Assembly: GCF_014873915.1 (NCBI RefSeq)
Contig: NZ_JADBEJ010000005.1
Span: forward strand, 2,480,001 to 2,544,000
Direction: 5' to 3'
DNA length: 64,000 bases
Origin: Amycolatopsis roodepoortensis
GTDB taxonomy: Bacteria > Actinomycetota > Actinomycetes > Mycobacteriales > Pseudonocardiaceae
The first letter of the stretch is position 1; the number at the start of each line of letters is the position of its first letter. Of this stretch, positions 1 to 7,713 are shown piece by piece. A program made the translations under genes and the position numbers. The notes beneath the pieces were generated by a model. It worked only from the letters and a program-made list of their open reading frames with translations, did no database searches and was not told the DNA's origin.

Positions 1-259
1 GAGGGAAAAGGCAAAGTCGGTCACCGAGAAGGACAGCGGTCGGGCCACCGTGTCCCTTGTGGACACTCGGGGCACGGTCGGCTTCCTTGGCCAGTCCGGA
101 ACCCTCGCCGGAGGCTCGGCTCGCCACGGTCGCCCTTCGGCTCGACAACCCGGCGCCCCCCGTGACGTACCGTCAGCATCCCGTCAAGAATCCCGGCACA
201 GGCGTAGAAAAGCCGTTCACGCCGGTGGTCCGCCCGGCGGCGTGGTGTTCCCTGGACGG

Positions 260-739
260 ATGAGGAAACCCGAGTGTTTCGGCTTCCCGTTCGGTTGTGT
301 CTCCGTCGTCGTCGCGGCGTCGGCGGCCGGGCTGCTCGGTTCGGCGCGACATCACGTCATTTCCTTGCTGGCATTGGGTTTGGTCGTCCTCGCCACCGGT
401 ATCGCGACGCGTGCGCCCGCGACCGCCGGGACGGCGGTGATCGCCTGGGGTGTCCATTCCGGATTCACCGTCGGCTCGCTGGGCGAGCTGCAGTTCACCG
501 CCGAAACCGGTGTGGCCGCGGTCGTTTTCGCCGCGGCGACCACGATCGGCTCACTGGCCGGGGCGGTACGGCGGTTCAGGGAAGCCGCCGCGTCCGAGTC
601 GCCCCACCCCCTGGAAGGGGCGACTCGGACGCGGCATTCCGGCCCTGCGCCTGCCCACACCCCTCCGGTGGGCGGGCACGAAGGGGATCATCGGCTACGG
701 GAAGGTTCCAGCTGGTCCGCCCGGACCCAGGTCGCGTGA
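260..739 (+). CDS. Small hydrophobic membrane protein, function unknown
   Basis: The 160-residue product is hydrophobic from about residue 10 to 110, with about four candidate membrane segments (AASAAGLLG, VISLLALGLVVL, AGTAVIAWG, VAAVVFAAAT), and then turns into a polar, low-complexity tail. I chose the ATG at 260 because the open frame upstream of it reads as compositionally noisy, non-hydrophobic sequence. I do not recognise a family; the hydrophobic part recalls small DUF4118-like membrane proteins. The tail from about residue 110 is encoded by an 18-bp perfect hairpin (588-634) and then runs 52 bases into the end of the convergent oxygenase gene. This suggests the original stop codon was lost near 588. 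The membrane part is probably real; the C-terminal 45 or so residues are doubtful. Confidence 0.5.
   Translation: MRKPECFGFPFGCVSVVVAASAAGLLGSARHHVISLLALGLVVLATGIATRAPATAGTAVIAWGVHSGFTVGSLGELQFTAETGVAAVVFAAATTIGSLAGAVRRFREAAASESPHPLEGATRTRHSGPAPAHTPPVGGHEGDHRLREGSSWSARTQVA
588..634. terminator. Perfect 18-bp hairpin between convergent genes
   Basis: Arms 588-605 (ccgcgtccgagtcgcccc) and 617-634 are exact reverse complements around an 11-base loop. There is no U-tract. It sits where transcripts from 260 (+) and from the oxygenase (-, ending at 688) meet, so it could terminate both. It lies inside the open frame of the + strand gene. Confidence 0.6.
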
Positions 740-2163
740 AAACCGAGCGGGACACGCTGGGGCAACAGGACCCTGGCCACGGGTCCGGCAGCGAGATCGG
801 CGGCGTCGAAGACGTCCAGCTCCGAGCGCCCCTCACGCTCGTCCTGGACGAAGGTCACCAGATAGCCGTCGTGGGAACCGGCGGCCGCGCCGTCGCGGGG
901 TGCGAACGGCGCCTCACTGCCCCACCGGCCCGGACCGAAACGGTGTTCGGTCTTGGCGCCGGCACGATTGTCGTAGCACACCAGGCCGTCGAACTTGAGC
1001 GTCGAATCCGGCGAGATGTGCACCGCGTAGGAGAAGCGATTCCGGCCGCCGACCACCCTCGAGTCGACGGACGGAAATTCGGTGTTGTCGTCGTCGAGCT
1101 GGTTCTCCAGGCACTGCCCGGTCCGCAGGTTGAACCGGTAGCGGTGCAGCGAGGCGTCCAGCCGCAGGTACGACAGCATCTTGGCGAGCGGGGTGTGCGC
1201 GTCGGCGCGCGGGCGCGGCCGCTGCACGCGGCAGACGTCGAGGACGATTTCCTCGCCCTGCTCCCAGGAATTGACGACGTGGTAGATGTAGCAGGGGCTG
1301 GCTTCGAACCAGCGGATCTGGCTACCGTCACCGTAGCGAGGGAGTACCCCGAACCGGCTCGGCAGTGAGCGGTCGAACAGCAGCTTGTGCCGTCCGTTGC
1401 GGGCCGCTTCCCTGTCCTGGATCAGCGGCAGGTCCATCAGGATCGCGTGGTTCTCGGTGATCGCCATGTCGTGCGGCAGGCGCGGGCCGGGGAGTTCGAT
1501 CTCGGTCGTGCGCGCGACCTCGCCGTCCGCGCTGATCACGCCGTAACGCAGGTACGGCGGCCGTGGCCCGTAGTCGAACCAGAACATCTCGCCAGTGCGC
1601 TCGTCGACCTTCGGATGCGCCATCATGTCGCCGACCAGCGTGCCGAGGAAGGTCTCCGCGCCCAGCGTCTCCAGCGACAGCGGGTCGACCGCGTACGGCG
1701 TGCCGCACATGTACCAGGTGGAGAGCACCTTGCCGCGATGGAAGATCAGGTCGGTGTTGGCGCTGTCCTTGACGTTCAGGCCGTGCGTGTTGCCGAACGG
1801 GTTGCCATCGGGCGATTCCATGACGCCCGTCCAGAGCGCCTTGCCCGCCGCGGATTCCGCCTCGAAGGCCTTGGTGCGGATCCAGCGGTTGCGGTAGCGG
1901 GCCTTGCCGTTCTCCAGGTGGACGGCGTGGATCATGCCGTCGCCGTCGAACCAGTGGTAGCGCCCCCGCGGCTCGAACCGGGGGTTGGGCCCGTTGCGCA
2001 GGTACACGCCGTTCAGGTCCGCGGGGATCTCGCCGACGACTTCGAGATCGCTCGCGTCGATCTCCTCCCCGACCGGGGCGTAGACGCCCATCAGATACGG
2101 GTTGACCTCGGATTCGCCGGTGGGGGCTGCCACCAGCACCGGCTGCTCGGAGGTGCTCGTCAT
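688..2163 (-). CDS. Carotenoid oxygenase family protein (RPE65/lignostilbene dioxygenase type)
   Basis: A non-haem Fe(II) enzyme of the carotenoid-cleavage/lignostilbene dioxygenase family, which splits C=C bonds in polyenes or stilbenes with O2. The 491-residue length fits. The four iron-binding histidines of the family can be placed at H183 (MMAHPKVDE), H231 (RLPHDMAIT), H295 (YIYHVVNSW) and H476 (PLGFHATWV). The N-terminal PRFEPRGRYHWFDGDGM block is the typical propeller entry. The start is the ATG at 2163, where the family N-terminus begins; the open frame continues far upstream but that part is antisense to the regulator. It is transcribed divergently from the tandem-HxlR regulator at 2260 across a 96-bp gap with repeated sites, so that regulator probably controls it. 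The substrate cannot be told from sequence. Confidence 0.93.
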   Translation of the reverse strand: MTSTSEQPVLVAAPTGESEVNPYLMGVYAPVGEEIDASDLEVVGEIPADLNGVYLRNGPNPRFEPRGRYHWFDGDGMIHAVHLENGKARYRNRWIRTKAFEAESAAGKALWTGVMESPDGNPFGNTHGLNVKDSANTDLIFHRGKVLSTWYMCGTPYAVDPLSLETLGAETFLGTLVGDMMAHPKVDERTGEMFWFDYGPRPPYLRYGVISADGEVARTTEIELPGPRLPHDMAITENHAILMDLPLIQDREAARNGRHKLLFDRSLPSRFGVLPRYGDGSQIRWFEASPCYIYHVVNSWEQGEEIVLDVCRVQRPRPRADAHTPLAKMLSYLRLDASLHRYRFNLRTGQCLENQLDDDNTEFPSVDSRVVGGRNRFSYAVHISPDSTLKFDGLVCYDNRAGAKTEHRFGPGRWGSEAPFAPRDGAAAGSHDGYLVTFVQDEREGRSELDVFDAADLAAGPVARVLLPQRVPLGFHATWVRADQLEPSRSR

Positions 2164-2180
2164 GGCCGAGACACTACGAT

Positions 2181-2222
2181 TGCTGTAGTCAGGTGTCAAT
2201 AGGCTTCTACTGCTGTAGTCAG
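2181..2222. promoter_or_regulatory. Direct repeats in divergent promoter, candidate HxlR operator
   Basis: The 12-mer tgctgtagtcag occurs at 2181-2192 and 2211-2222, 30 bp (about three helical turns) apart, in the gap between the oxygenase and the regulator. Each copy is preceded by an actac or ctac half, giving partial dyads. Two sites on one helix face fit a regulator with two DNA-binding domains. Inference. Confidence 0.5.
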
Positions 2223-2259
2223 TAGTACGCTGACCGCGACACCCCTCGGAAGGAAGCAC

Positions 2260-3225
2260 GTGACAGAGGCGACGGCGCACCGCGTCAGACCGGCGGGCGA
2301 TCCACTGCGCCGCGCGCTCGAACTGCTCGGGGATCAGTGGACGTTGCTGATCCTGCAGAGTCTTTTCCTGCGCTTCCGCCGCTACGAAGAACTCCGGCTG
2401 CGGTTGGGGATCTCCCCCACGGCGCTGTCCGGGCGGCTGCGCGCGATGGTCGAGGCGGACGTGCTCGTCCGCACGCCGTACCGGGACGCGCGCCGCACCC
2501 GGCACGAGTACCGGCTCACCGAACGCGGCCTCGAACTGTGGCCGCTGCTGATCTCGATCTGGGCCTGGGAACGGGAATGGGTCGAGGGGCGGCGCGCCGT
2601 CCTGCCGACGCTGATCCACCTCGACTGCGAACTGGCCACCTCGGCACCGCTCGGCTGCGCCTCCTGCGAACGGCGGGTCGACGCCCGCGACGTCCGCGCG
2701 CGACGGCTCGACGACACCGGCGTCGTCGAAGCGACCGCGTCGAAACGCTTCCGCCGCAAGGACGCCGACTCCCTCGCGGGCGACCCGCTGATGTTCTTCC
2801 CGGACACCATGGAACTCCTCGGCGACCGGTGGTCGACCGGGCTCGTGGTGAGCGCGCTGCTCGGGGCACGGCACTTCTCGGAGTTCGAACGCGAACTCGG
2901 CATCGGGCCGAGCGTGCTTTCGGGACGGCTGTCGAAGCTCGTGGACGTCGGCGTGCTGCGGACCGGGACCGCGAAGACCCGCGCCGACGCGCACGACTAC
3001 CGGTTGACGGCGAAGGGGCTCGCGTTCTTCCCCGCGCTGGCCATCATCGCCGAGTGGTCACGGGGTTTCGAGGTCCCCGGCCAGGAGCCGGACATCACGC
3101 TCGACCACGTGGACTGCGGCGACCGGCTGAAGCCGATCCTGCTGTGCGACCACTGCTGGCGCCCGCTGCTGCGGAACCGGGTCCGGTTCGGCGGCCCGGT
3201 CCAGCTGCCCACGCCGCCCAGGTGA
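2260..3225 (+). CDS. Tandem-duplicated HxlR-family transcriptional regulator
   Basis: Two winged-helix HxlR domains lie in one 321-residue chain. The first (about residues 10-105) has LELLGDQWTLLILQSLF and GISPTALSGRLRAMVEADVL. The second (about 180-275) has MELLGDRWSTGLVVSALL and GIGPSVLSGRLSKLVDVGVL. Most HxlR proteins are about 110-150 residues and act as dimers, so this is a fused dimer. Each half is followed by a short Cys-containing segment (CASCERR near 140, LCDHCWRP near 300) that could bind a metal or sense redox state. The GTG start at 2260 follows a GGAAGG ribosome-binding site. The gene is divergent from the carotenoid oxygenase, its likely target. Confidence 0.9.
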   Translation: MTEATAHRVRPAGDPLRRALELLGDQWTLLILQSLFLRFRRYEELRLRLGISPTALSGRLRAMVEADVLVRTPYRDARRTRHEYRLTERGLELWPLLISIWAWEREWVEGRRAVLPTLIHLDCELATSAPLGCASCERRVDARDVRARRLDDTGVVEATASKRFRRKDADSLAGDPLMFFPDTMELLGDRWSTGLVVSALLGARHFSEFERELGIGPSVLSGRLSKLVDVGVLRTGTAKTRADAHDYRLTAKGLAFFPALAIIAEWSRGFEVPGQEPDITLDHVDCGDRLKPILLCDHCWRPLLRNRVRFGGPVQLPTPPR

Positions 3226-3299
3226 CGTAAATCGACTCGCCAAGCCGGTCGGTTCCTGACAGGCTGGCGTGGTCACACGTCGTCACCTCGGAGGTAAGA

Positions 3300-3488
3300 A
3301 TGACTGAACCCGCACCGTCCCCTGCGGATGGCGAAGAGGACGACACCAAGCGCAAGTTCCGCGAGGCCCTGGAGCGCAAGCAGGCCCAGGCCCGCTCGGG
3401 TTCCTCGCACGAGAACGGCGGCGGGAAGAACCTGCACGCGCACGGTCCGGCCGCGAACAAGCGCACCTTCCGCCGCAAGAGCGGCTGA
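3300..3488 (+). CDS. DUF5302-like small acidic/basic protein
   Basis: A 62-residue charged protein with the core DDTKRKFREALERKQAQ, followed by a Gly/Asn/His-rich stretch and a basic C-terminus ending RRKSG. It resembles the DUF5302 family of small actinobacterial proteins of unknown function. The ATG at 3300 follows a strong GGAGGTAAGA ribosome-binding site. It has no membrane segment or signal peptide. A 26-bp perfect hairpin follows 32 bp after the stop. Confidence 0.8.
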   Translation: MTEPAPSPADGEEDDTKRKFREALERKQAQARSGSSHENGGGKNLHAHGPAANKRTFRRKSG

Positions 3489-3520
3489 GTCCGCGCGCTT
3501 CCGGCGCCTGCCGGACGGAC

Positions 3521-3577
3521 ATGACGCGAAAGCCACTTTCGGGACATCTGGTGTCCCGAAAGTGGCTTTCGCGTCAT
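3521..3577. repeat. Palindromic element of the cgaaagccactttcg family (terminator-like)
   Basis: Arms 3521-3546 and 3552-3577 are exact 26-bp reverse complements around the 5-base loop tctgg. Each arm contains the core cgaaagccactttcg, itself almost self-complementary. The element lies between the convergent DUF5302-like and valine dehydrogenase genes and probably ends both transcripts. Relatives occur at 33779-33909, 46016-46160 and 56312-56466. Confidence 0.85.
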
Positions 3578-3592
3578 GCGGGGAGGGAGCGG

Positions 3593-4663
3593 TTACACGG
3601 TCAGGATCGACCGCAGCCCGCCGACCTCGGCCATCCGGCGCTCGGCCAGCCGGTCGGCCGCCGTCGCCGGCGGCACGCCGTCGGCCTTGGCCAGCGCGAA
3701 CACCTCCTTGGTGGTGTCGAAGATGGCCGTCGTCTTGCGCTTGGCGCGCGCGAAGTCGAAACCGTGCCGCTCGTCGTCGACCTGGATCACGCCACCGGCG
3801 TTGACCAGGTAGTCCGGCGCGAAGAGGATGCCGCGGTCGTCGAGCTGCTTGCCGACGCCCGGATGCGCGAGCTGGTTGTTGGCCGCGCCGCAGACGATCT
3901 TGGACCGGAGCAGCCCGACGGTCTCGTCGGTCAGCACCCCGCCCAGCGCGCACGGCGCGAAGACGTCGAGCTCGGTGCGGATCAGCGTGTCGAGGTCTTC
4001 GACGACCTCGACACCGGGGTACGCCGCGCGAGTGCGCTCGATCGCGGCGGGCGAGACGTCGGTGATGACCACCTGCGCGCCGGCCTCGATCAGATGCCCG
4101 ACCAGGATGTGCCCGACCTTGCCGACCCCGGCGACGCCGACCTTGCGGCCCGCGAGGTCCGGGACGCCCCAGACGGCGTCCGCGGAGGCACGCATGCCCT
4201 GGTAGGTACCGAAAGCGGTGAGCACAGAGGAGTCGCCGGCGCCGCCGTTCTCCGGCGAGCGGCCCGTGACGAACTCCGATTCGCGGGCGACGATGTCCAT
4301 GTCCTGCACGTAGGTGCCCACGTCACAGGCGGTGATGTAGCGGCCGCCCAGCGACTGGACGAACCGGCCGAAGGCGCGAAGCAGCGCTTCGGTCTTGTGC
4401 TTCTGGGGATCGCCGATGATGACGGCTTTGCCGCCGCCGAGGTCGAGCCCGGCGAGCGCGTTCTTGTAGGCCATCCCCTTCGACAGCGCGAGGACGTCCG
4501 CGAGGGCCGCGTCCTCGGATGCGTAGGGGTAGAACCGGGTCCCGCCGAGCGACGGCCCGAGCGCCGTCGAGTAGATCCCGATGATGGCCTTCAGGCCGGT
4601 GGCCTGGTCCTGGCAGAAGACGACCTGTTCATGGCCCGTTCCCTGGCCGAACACTTCGGTCAC
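3593..4663 (-). CDS. vdh: Valine (branched-chain amino acid) dehydrogenase
   Basis: An NAD-dependent Glu/Leu/Phe/Val dehydrogenase of 356 residues, which oxidatively deaminates valine, leucine or isoleucine to the 2-oxoacid. In actinomycetes this feeds acyl-CoA starter units and catabolism. Visible are the substrate domain with K67 and catalytic K79 (LDLGGGKAVIIGDP), the CDVGTYVQDMD block, and the Rossmann motif GVAGVGKVGH near residue 173. The start is the GTG at 4663, eight bases after AAGGAG; the frame is open further upstream but begins with non-homologous sequence. Streptomyces Vdh is of almost the same length. It lies downstream of kynureninase on the same strand with a 159-bp gap, so it probably has its own promoter. 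Confidence 0.93.
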   Translation of the reverse strand: MTEVFGQGTGHEQVVFCQDQATGLKAIIGIYSTALGPSLGGTRFYPYASEDAALADVLALSKGMAYKNALAGLDLGGGKAVIIGDPQKHKTEALLRAFGRFVQSLGGRYITACDVGTYVQDMDIVARESEFVTGRSPENGGAGDSSVLTAFGTYQGMRASADAVWGVPDLAGRKVGVAGVGKVGHILVGHLIEAGAQVVITDVSPAAIERTRAAYPGVEVVEDLDTLIRTELDVFAPCALGGVLTDETVGLLRSKIVCGAANNQLAHPGVGKQLDDRGILFAPDYLVNAGGVIQVDDERHGFDFARAKRKTTAIFDTTKEVFALAKADGVPPATAADRLAERRMAEVGGLRSILTV

Positions 4664-4822
4664 TGTGGTGACTCCTTGTCCTGGAGTGCACGCTGCTTGT
4701 GGCTCACGTGCGAAATTCCTGCAACAAGGCACAGTCCCCGGCGAAGGTCGTCCGGCGGCGACGGTGCCACATCGCAAACCTAGATCGCCCCGGTCCGTTC
4801 GCCAAGCCGGGGGCGGGTGGTC

Positions 4823-6016
4823 TCAGCCGCTGACGACCTCTTCGAGGACGTGGAGCGCGGAGTCGAGCTGCCGGTCGGACAGATACGGCGCCGGTCCGAA
4901 CCTCAGGTACGCGCCTCGGCTGTCGGTCCGGACGCCGCGTTCGTCGAGGGCGGCCTGCAGCGCTGCGGCGTCGGCGCATTTCAGCGAAAGGAATCCGCCG
5001 ATCCGGTCCAGCGGTGTCTCCCGGTCACGGGTGACGACGTTCTCGGGCAGCCCGAGCTTGTCGAAGCCCTCGGCGAGGTACCCCACCTGGTGCCGCGACA
5101 CCTCCCGCAGGAACTCGGGGGTGAGCCCGTGCTCGGCGAAGAACCGGAAGACGCGGGCGCCCCGGTAGTGGCTCGTCGGGTCGTAGGTCGCTCCGGCGAA
5201 CCGGTCCGATCCGGAGGCGTACGCGGTCTGGCCGGGCCGGCGCTCGTCCGCGAGCGCGCCGAACTCGGCGTACCAGCCGGTGACGACCGGCCGCAGTTCC
5301 TGCGCGTGCGCGGGCATCCGCAGGAAGCAGTTGCCCTCGCCGAGCTGGAGGTACTTGTAGCCGCCGCCGAGCACCCAGGCGTTGGTGAGCCCGAGGTCGT
5401 GCAGCGAGAACGGGACGACGCCGAGCGCGTGGTAGGCGTCGACGACGAGGTTCACCGACTTCGAGAGGCAGACGTCGGCCAGATGCGCGAGGCCCGGCAC
5501 GAGGCGGGAGGTCTCGAACAGCACGGCCGAGACGAGCACGGCGGAGGTGTCTTCGGTGACCTCGGCCGCGACGCGTTCGGCCAGCGTGGCGACCGGCGCC
5601 GCGGGGACGCGGACCACCTCGACCCCCTCCTCGGCCAGCCTGCCGAGCTGACGGCGGAGCGTGTGGAACTCGCCGTCGGTGGTGACCAGCCGCGGACGGC
5701 GCGGCAGGTCCATCGCCGAGAGGAACCGGATCACCAGGTCGTGTGTGCTGGCTCCGAGCGCGATGTCGCCGCGCGGGTCACCGAGCAGCGCCCGGAACCC
5801 GGCCCGCATCTCGTCCGCCTTGGCGAAGGCCCGCGCCCATTTGGTGTCGACCTCTTCGGCGGCGTCGGCGAAGGCTTCGAGAACACCTTCGCGTGCCACA
5901 TCCGGCCAGGCCTGGTGCGAGTGCCCGGTGAACAGCATCCGGTCCGCCACACCGAATTCCGTGTAGTGCGCCGCGAGCGCGTTGGGGTCGCGGCGAAGAT
6001 CGTCGAGGTTCGTCAA
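4823..6016 (-). CDS. kynU: Kynureninase
   Basis: A PLP enzyme (aminotransferase class V fold) that cleaves L-kynurenine to anthranilate and L-alanine. The 397-residue product has VVDAYHALG (D193, H196) and the PLP lysine in GGGYKYLQLGEGNCF (K221), followed by the RPVVTGWYAEFGAL segment typical of kynureninases. I place the start at the TTG at 6016, because it overlaps the stop of the dioxygenase gene (TTGA) and has GGAG upstream; the reading frame extends further upstream only inside the dioxygenase gene. The overlap implies translational coupling and equal expression with tryptophan 2,3-dioxygenase. Confidence 0.92.
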   Translation of the reverse strand: MTNLDDLRRDPNALAAHYTEFGVADRMLFTGHSHQAWPDVAREGVLEAFADAAEEVDTKWARAFAKADEMRAGFRALLGDPRGDIALGASTHDLVIRFLSAMDLPRRPRLVTTDGEFHTLRRQLGRLAEEGVEVVRVPAAPVATLAERVAAEVTEDTSAVLVSAVLFETSRLVPGLAHLADVCLSKSVNLVVDAYHALGVVPFSLHDLGLTNAWVLGGGYKYLQLGEGNCFLRMPAHAQELRPVVTGWYAEFGALADERRPGQTAYASGSDRFAGATYDPTSHYRGARVFRFFAEHGLTPEFLREVSRHQVGYLAEGFDKLGLPENVVTRDRETPLDRIGGFLSLKCADAAALQAALDERGVRTDSRGAYLRFGPAPYLSDRQLDSALHVLEEVVSG

Positions 6017-6795
6017 AGCCTGCTCCGCACAGCCCAGAGATCCGGGAACATCGGGGAGAAAAGCGTCGTACGCAGATAGTGCGCTCCCGACGAACCCCCC
6101 GTCCCGGTCTTGTCTCCAATGGTCCGCTCGACCATCTTCACGTGCCGATACCGCCACTCCTGCATCCCTTCGTCCAGATCGACCAGGTGCTCCGCCACGA
6201 CGGACGGCCCGGTGTCGTCGCGGTAGACCCGCAACAGAATTTCTTGGAGCTCCGGAGAGGGTTCGAGTGGCTTGGTGACATCGCGCCCGGTCGGGACGTC
6301 GTACCCCTTCACCGCGAGGTAGGTGACGAAGGAGTCGAAGAGCGACGGCCGCGCCATCGCGTCCGAGATCTGGGCACGCTGGTCACCGCCTTCGGGGTAA
6401 TGCGCGAACACCCGCTCGTCCCGGCGGCCGAGGACGGCCTCCAGAACACGGAACTGGGCCGACTGGAACCCGCTCGAAGCGTCGAGTCGCGCACGGAAAC
6501 TGGTGAACTGGCTCGGAGTCATCGTCTCGAGCACATCGATCTGCGCGACCACCACCTTGAAGATAGTCAGGATTCGCCTCAATGTGCGGACGGCGTGAGC
6601 GGTGTTACCCGCTTCGAGTTGCTCCTGCAGGTAAAGCGCCTCGTGGAGAACTTGTTTGAACCAAAGTTCATACACTTGGTGGATCACGATGAAGAGCAAT
6701 TCGTCGTGCTCGTCGGACCGGGGATGCTGCGCGTCCAGCAATTCGTCCAGTGAAAGGTAGGACGTGTAACTCAATGCGGCCTGAGTGTCGTTCAT
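6013..6795 (-). CDS. kynA: Tryptophan 2,3-dioxygenase
   Basis: A haem enzyme that opens the indole ring of L-tryptophan with O2 to give N-formylkynurenine. The 260-residue protein has the N-terminal SYTSYLSLDELL segment, the active-site helix HQVYELWFKQ (H39), the proximal haem histidine in EWRYRHVKMVER (H218), and the mobile GTGGSSGAHYLR loop. The ATG at 6795 begins MNDTQAALSY. It is the first enzyme of the kynurenine route and is directly coupled to kynureninase. Formamidase, the step between them, is not in this operon (see 7714-8439). Confidence 0.95.
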   Translation of the reverse strand: MNDTQAALSYTSYLSLDELLDAQHPRSDEHDELLFIVIHQVYELWFKQVLHEALYLQEQLEAGNTAHAVRTLRRILTIFKVVVAQIDVLETMTPSQFTSFRARLDASSGFQSAQFRVLEAVLGRRDERVFAHYPEGGDQRAQISDAMARPSLFDSFVTYLAVKGYDVPTGRDVTKPLEPSPELQEILLRVYRDDTGPSVVAEHLVDLDEGMQEWRYRHVKMVERTIGDKTGTGGSSGAHYLRTTLFSPMFPDLWAVRSRL

Positions 6796-6858
6796 TTTTC
6801 TGTCACTCCATCGATATCGCGCTGATCTTGACCCGGTCACCTGTCATTTTTCTGTCAC
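6792..6858. repeat. 15-bp direct repeat spanning stop of the PaaX gene and start of the dioxygenase gene
   Basis: tcatttttctgtcac occurs at 6792-6806 and again at 6844-6858. On the minus strand it reads gtgacagaaaaatga. In the upstream copy it is the last codons and stop of the PaaX gene. In the downstream copy it carries the ATG of the dioxygenase gene. A short duplication is the simplest origin; a paired regulatory site is an alternative. Confidence 0.75.
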
Positions 6859-7665
6859 CTCGTCGAAATGGCGTTGCGCCGCCGTGGCCAGCGCGTGATA
6901 GAGATCGTGGAACACCTCGACCGCGGCCGCCCGGCTCGGCGGAGCGGGCACCAGCCCGACCGGGAGCTCCGGATCGAGCGACGGGAAGGCGCGGAACGTG
7001 TGCGTCAGCCAGGTCCGGACCCGGAACGCCTCGGCGTCGGGCAGGTCTCCCGGATACCCGCCGAAATCCCGGACGAACGCGTCGTACCGCGCGGCGAGGC
7101 CGTCGAGGTTCCATGCCCGCGCGGCGAAGCGCCGGACGTCGAGGCCCGCCGACGGTTTCCCGAGCATCAGCCCGGCGTGTTCGGAGACGTCCAGCTCCTC
7201 CAGCAGGGCCAGCACCTCGGCCTCACGGTCGTGCGGGGCGATCCAGGTGCCGTCCTGGACTGGTCCGAAACCGAGGAAGCGCAGCCGCCGCACCAGCCTT
7301 TCCCGGGCCTGGCGGCGGCTCTCCGGGATGCTCTGCCACAGCACGGTCCACTCCCCGACCTCGCGTTCGCGCCTGCCGAGGGAGAAGATCCGGCGGTCGC
7401 CGTCCTCCAGGAGCGCGATCGTGCGGCGGGTCAGCGAGTAGTGGACCAGCCTGCCCGCCTTGTGCCGCGCGAGCAGGTCGCGGCGGGCGAGCCTGGCCAG
7501 CGCGATCCGCGCGGCGCCGTCGGAGAAGCCGAGCCCGGCGAGCACGCCGACCAGGCCGCCGGACCAGACACGACGGCTCTCACGCGGCGACACATAGGTG
7601 CCGAGCAGCGTCATCACCAGCTCCTGGGGACCTGGGTCGCCGTGGGGCGCGGCCGGTTCGGGCAT
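6844..7665 (-). CDS. PaaX-family transcriptional regulator
   Basis: PaaX proteins repress aromatic-CoA catabolic operons and are released by an aryl- or phenylacetyl-CoA. The 273-residue product has the N-terminal winged helix (LVMTLLGTYV, then DGAARIALARLARRDLL), the central PaaX domain (GEWTVLWQSIPESRRQARERLVRRLRF split over residues 110-140) and the C-terminal PaaX_C region. I chose the ATG at 7665; another ATG lies 18 bases upstream but overlaps a likely -10 sequence (tatagagt). It heads the operon with the dioxygenase and kynureninase and is divergent from the aryl-CoA ligase operon, so it probably controls both, with anthraniloyl- or benzoyl-CoA as the likely inducer (inference). Confidence 0.9.
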   Translation of the reverse strand: MPEPAAPHGDPGPQELVMTLLGTYVSPRESRRVWSGGLVGVLAGLGFSDGAARIALARLARRDLLARHKAGRLVHYSLTRRTIALLEDGDRRIFSLGRREREVGEWTVLWQSIPESRRQARERLVRRLRFLGFGPVQDGTWIAPHDREAEVLALLEELDVSEHAGLMLGKPSAGLDVRRFAARAWNLDGLAARYDAFVRDFGGYPGDLPDAEAFRVRTWLTHTFRAFPSLDPELPVGLVPAPPSRAAAVEVFHDLYHALATAAQRHFDEVTEK

Positions 7666-7713
7666 ACGGGCAACTCTATACACCCCAGGCCGCTGCGGTG
7701 TAGCTTGACTCGG

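Noticed and set aside
50..259. N-terminal extension of the frame that includes the membrane protein gene
   Set aside because: The extension reads as polar, low-complexity sequence without a ribosome-binding site. The hydrophobic protein begins at the ATG at 260. I see no supported feature in 1-259.
274..1368. Long + strand frame antisense to the carotenoid oxygenase gene
   Set aside because: High G+C keeps the opposite strand open; its translation is Arg/Gly/Val-rich with no domain, while the minus strand gives a full family match.
3521..4783. + strand frame starting in the hairpin and running antisense to valine dehydrogenase
   Set aside because: The first residues come from the palindrome, the rest is a shadow of the dehydrogenase gene.
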